Of a stretch of 53,843 nt of DNA, positions 51,357 to 53,843 are shown piece after piece. A program made the translations under genes and the position numbers. Every line of letters starts with the position of its first letter. The stretch's first letter is position 1. The notes under the pieces were generated by a model. It saw nothing but the letters and a program-made list of their open reading frames with translations. It searched no databases and was not told the origin of the DNA. Source of the stretch: Gemmatimonadota bacterium. Lineage in GTDB: Bacteria; Latescibacterota; UBA2968. The DNA lies in assembly GCA_002727195.1 (NCBI GenBank), contig PBWH01000034.1, positions 1 through 53,843 of the forward strand, in the 5' to 3' direction.

Positions 51357-52205
51357 TTAGGGTTTTGTAAACCAATCCTCGTAGCCGAGTTCGATCAGGT
51401 GATCGCGGCTGTCTGTGATGCAATCGAAAGAGTCGCGTCCATAGACGTCGTCCTGCTCGACGAGGAAGAACTCGCTCCCACACTCGAGGCCGGTGTCGAT
51501 GATCTCCTTGATCGGGAGGCTGCCCTGACCGACCTCTGCGAACTGTACGGCGCTGTTAAATGCGTTGACAACTTTCTCAAGGGTGATCTCACCGGCCAGG
51601 GCGTTCAGGTCGAGCTTGATGCGGTAGTCCTTCAGGTGGATCAGCTTGATTCGGCCGGCGAACTGGCGAATGTAGGTGACCGGGTTCTCGCCGCCGCGCT
51701 GGATCCAGAAGACATCGAGCTCGAACCCGAGGCGCTCGGTGCTGTCCCTGATGATGTCCATCAAATACTTGCCGTCGTACTTCTCGAACTCGTGATGGTG
51801 GTTGTGGTAGTAGAGCTCGATGTCGTACTCGGCGAGTCGGTGTGCCATGTCTTCGGCGCGGGATACGAAGTCGAGGGCCTTCTGCCGATTCCCCAGATAA
51901 TCGAAAGGGAGCATCGGGATTCGCAGCAGGCGTGTCCCCAGCGTCTTGCAATCGTCGATGATCTTGTCGAAGTCGCTCGCCAGCGCGTCTCCCCCTCGAG
52001 GCAGGGGCTCCAGGCCCGCTGAACAGGCGGCTACCTGAATATCGAAGCGCTCACACGCGTCCTTGATCCCGGCCACGTTTTCCGGCGTCATCGGGATCTG
52101 GGAGATCTCGACGCAGTGGTAGCCGATCTCGGCGATTTTCTCAAGGACCGCACTCGCTCCGATCTCCTGCACCTTGCCCCCGAACATCATCATCTGCACA
52201 CCCAT
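51357..52205 (-). CDS. Xylose-isomerase-like TIM barrel (sugar phosphate isomerase/epimerase family)
   Basis: A 282-residue protein; ATG 52205 chosen with GAGGA upstream. Strand patterns of the AP-endonuclease-2 / xylose isomerase-like barrel are VLEKIAEIGYHCVEIS, IELYYHNHHHEFEKYDG (metal-binding His and Glu), RLGFELDVFWIQRGGENP (Asp), IKLIHLKDY (His) and FAEVGQGSLPIKEI (Glu). Such proteins epimerise ketoses or inositol derivatives, or isomerise sugar acids, with a divalent metal. It is divergent from the sugar-acid dehydratase gene at 52426. Confidence 0.75.
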   Translation of the reverse strand: MGVQMMMFGGKVQEIGASAVLEKIAEIGYHCVEISQIPMTPENVAGIKDACERFDIQVAACSAGLEPLPRGGDALASDFDKIIDDCKTLGTRLLRIPMLPFDYLGNRQKALDFVSRAEDMAHRLAEYDIELYYHNHHHEFEKYDGKYLMDIIRDSTERLGFELDVFWIQRGGENPVTYIRQFAGRIKLIHLKDYRIKLDLNALAGEITLEKVVNAFNSAVQFAEVGQGSLPIKEIIDTGLECGSEFFLVEQDDVYGRDSFDCITDSRDHLIELGYEDWFTKP

Positions 52206-52334
52206 CAGTCCTCTGGCCAAGCGATCGTTCCTTCCCGTCGTGTGGTTTGATGCTGAGTTCTTGTAATCGAAAGTTGCCTCAAGACGGTCACTCTGCCAGC
52301 AATTTCTGCAGTGCTAGGGGGCGCCCGCGGCCGA

Positions 52335-52363
52335 TTGCCCGAACCCCGGGGGTCGCGTATACT
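52335..52363 (+). promoter_or_regulatory. Candidate promoter for the 52426 dehydratase
   Basis: TTGCCC (52335-52340), a 17-base spacer and TATACT (52358-52363) fit a sigma70 promoter about 60 bases ahead of the ATG, with AAGGAAG as ribosome site just before the start. Confidence 0.5.
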
Positions 52364-52425
52364 GGCCACCGGTCCGTTGCCCGGACCGCATCAGCCCAGT
52401 CACACTCGATCGAAAGGAAGTCAGT

Positions 52426-53640
52426 ATGGTAGCAGATCTGGCAGAGAACGAAAGAGGACGCCAGAAGATTCAGGACATCAAGGTGATGATCCTTCAAGGC
52501 CCTTCGCGGAACTACACGCTGGTCAAGATCATCGCGGATGGCGGAGTCTACGGTATCGGTGAGGCGTATGGGAGCCCGGGGGTGGGGATCAAGGATCAGA
52601 TCGAGGCGATCGCTCCGTCCTTGATCGGAATGGACCCGCTGGCGATCGACGTGATCTACACGCAGATGGGCCAGAACAAGAATCCCGGTACCGGATGGGC
52701 GGGGTCCTCTCGGACCGACGGTTCGGCACACGCCCTGATGCGAGCGGCCAGCGGGATCGAGATGGCCTTGTGGGATCTGGCCGGAAAGATCCTAGGAGTC
52801 CCCTCGACGTCTCTGCTCGGTGGTGCCTTCCGGGACAAGGTGCGCGTCTACGATCACGCCAGGCCGGACGACATCCTCGATCGGTCCTCCTGTGAGGAGT
52901 GGGCAGCTAGGGTGAAAGAAGATCCGGCTGGATTTACGTGCCACAAGTTCGGCTTCCCCCACACGACGCCAGATGAGGACAAGGGACGCGACCTGTCCAA
53001 CCGGCTGCTGACCGTCCGGGAACTGCGCCAGATCGAGGAGGGGTTCGCGAACTGTCGAGAGGCACTTGGGTGGGATCACGACATCATGGTCCACTGCCAC
53101 TGGGAATACGACGTGAGGACGGCGATCCAGATCGCCGAAGCCGTCGCGCCGATCAAGCCTGTGTGGCTGGAGGATGCGATGATCGTGAACTACACGGACA
53201 GCTGGAAGCGGCTGACGGCCAGTTCACCAGTCCCGATCTGCACGGGCGAGAACCTGTGGCGGCGTCAGGAGTTTGCCGACTTCATGGTGAACCAGGGCTG
53301 CGACATCTTCCATCCCGACCTCCGCAACAGCGGAGGGTTCCTCGAGAACAAACGCATCGCCGACATGGCCGAGGTCTTTGGCATGCCGATGGCCACGCAC
53401 AACACCGGCAGTCAGCTGAACACGTGGGCAACCTGTCAGTGGGCGGGATCGATCCGCGACTTCCTGGCCTGCGAGACGGTCACGGGTAAAGGCGAATGGA
53501 TGGACGATGTTCTGGTCCTCGACGGCCCGTATATCGAAGGCGGTTGCCTGAGGATCACCGAGAAGCCCGGGTTGGGCGTCGACCTGAATCCGGATGTCGT
53601 CCAAGCTCACCTGGCTGACGGGGAGACCTGGTGGGGATGA
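52426..53640 (+). CDS. Enolase-superfamily sugar-acid dehydratase (galactonate/mannonate dehydratase-like)
   Basis: A 404-residue protein. The barrel begins EMALWDLAGKILG, and active-site segments are TCHKFGFP (Lys174), MVHCHWEYD (His223/His225, in place of the usual Asp-x-Asn), WLEDAMI (Glu249/Asp250), CTGENLW (Glu275) and ATHNTGS (His325). The His pair on strand three is like the galactonate/mannonate dehydratase branch, but the exact substrate is not fixed. It should turn an aldonate into a 2-keto-3-deoxy acid. It has its own promoter and is divergent from the epimerase-like gene. Confidence 0.75.
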   Translation: MVADLAENERGRQKIQDIKVMILQGPSRNYTLVKIIADGGVYGIGEAYGSPGVGIKDQIEAIAPSLIGMDPLAIDVIYTQMGQNKNPGTGWAGSSRTDGSAHALMRAASGIEMALWDLAGKILGVPSTSLLGGAFRDKVRVYDHARPDDILDRSSCEEWAARVKEDPAGFTCHKFGFPHTTPDEDKGRDLSNRLLTVRELRQIEEGFANCREALGWDHDIMVHCHWEYDVRTAIQIAEAVAPIKPVWLEDAMIVNYTDSWKRLTASSPVPICTGENLWRRQEFADFMVNQGCDIFHPDLRNSGGFLENKRIADMAEVFGMPMATHNTGSQLNTWATCQWAGSIRDFLACETVTGKGEWMDDVLVLDGPYIEGGCLRITEKPGLGVDLNPDVVQAHLADGETWWG

Positions 53641-53680
53641 TGGCGCCTACAGGAGAGCAGAAACAAGACCTTTAACCGCC

Positions 53681-53750
53681 AACCTCCTACGCGCTGCGCG
53701 CTACGGCGGTCAAGAGGGCGCCAAGGTGGTGCCCAGACATAGGCGGGCTG
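53681..53750 (+). repeat. Dispersed repeat family 4, copy b
   Basis: AACCTCCTACGCGCTGCGCG then CTACGGCGG and GGCGCCAAGG, ending in a GGCGGGCTGG tail, with the same block order as 4842-4910. The remaining bases to the window end show nothing else. Confidence 0.5.
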
Positions 53751-53843
53751 GCGCTGCTGTTGAGAGACGGCTCGCTAATCACAAACCACCCCGGCGCCTA
53801 ATATTGATGTCCCAATGGTAGCGCTCGATACACCCACGTGAAC

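Noticed and set aside
1..53843. tRNA, rRNA, CRISPR array, riboswitch
   Set aside because: No cloverleaf, ribosomal RNA signature, regularly spaced direct repeats or recognisable riboswitch core was seen by eye; a covariance-model search would be the decisive test.

Overview
The window is GC-rich bacterial DNA with long intergenic spacers, many dispersed repeats and several decaying genes. Four formylglycine-type sulfatases, four enolase-superfamily sugar-acid dehydratases, a heparinase II/III-like lyase, a pectate-lyase-type beta-helix protein, two glycosidase-like TIM barrels and a phytanoyl-CoA-dioxygenase-like oxygenase give the profile of a marine polysaccharide degrader of the kind seen in Latescibacterota, Poribacteria or Planctomycetes-like lineages. 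No rRNA, tRNA or phylogenetic marker is present, so the lineage is an inference from gene content only.

Layout. 1-1.2 kb: edge of an IS3-type transposase, then a minus-strand operon of a ferritin-like protein and three tiny membrane proteins. 1.2-12.7 kb: heparinase-like lyase with a clear terminator, NIF3-like protein, L-rhamnose mutarotase, putative glycosidase, a Fpg/Nei glycosylase lacking its zinc cysteines downstream of an M81 peptidase, a truncated toxin with an intact antitoxin, an L-rhamnonate-dehydratase-like enzyme and a PhyH-like oxygenase. 12.9-19.9 kb: AddB-like and AddA-like helicase-nuclease pair, separated by a repeat-filled spacer. 20-24.3 kb: small membrane protein between two palindromic repeats, XRE regulator, large GT-C-like membrane protein. 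24.3-33.4 kb: sulfatase, decayed hybrid histidine kinase, beta-lactamase-fold hydrolase, second sulfatase, decayed class III aminotransferase, enolase-superfamily dehydratase. 33.6-44.4 kb: a PQQ-propeller remnant followed by a long minus-strand cluster (sulfatase, mannonate dehydratase, SDR, decayed cupin, enolase-superfamily protein, glycosidase-like protein, sulfatase, aldo/keto reductase, DapA-family aldolase). 44.4-53.8 kb: membrane protein, APH-fold kinase, two fatty-acid-hydroxylase-family proteins, phosphonoacetaldehyde hydrolase, ankyrin gene abutting a DNA ligase fragment, beta-helix protein, sugar epimerase-like TIM barrel and a further sugar-acid dehydratase.

How the genes fit together. 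The rhamnose mutarotase and rhamnonate-dehydratase-like enzyme, with DapA-family aldolase, aldo/keto reductase and SDR candidates, could support oxidative non-phosphorylated rhamnose breakdown. The mannonate dehydratase points to uronate breakdown. With four sulfatases, the best reading is degradation of a sulfated polysaccharide containing rhamnose and uronic acid, ulvan being one known example; the substrate is inferred, and no SusC/SusD pair, sugar transporter or ulvan lyase is visible.

Decay is a strong second theme. A histidine kinase, an aminotransferase, a cupin, a PQQ-propeller protein, an ATP-dependent DNA ligase and a toxin are broken by frameshifts, stops or deletions, while very long ORFs elsewhere are intact. 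At least four repeat families fill the gaps, several as inverted pairs.
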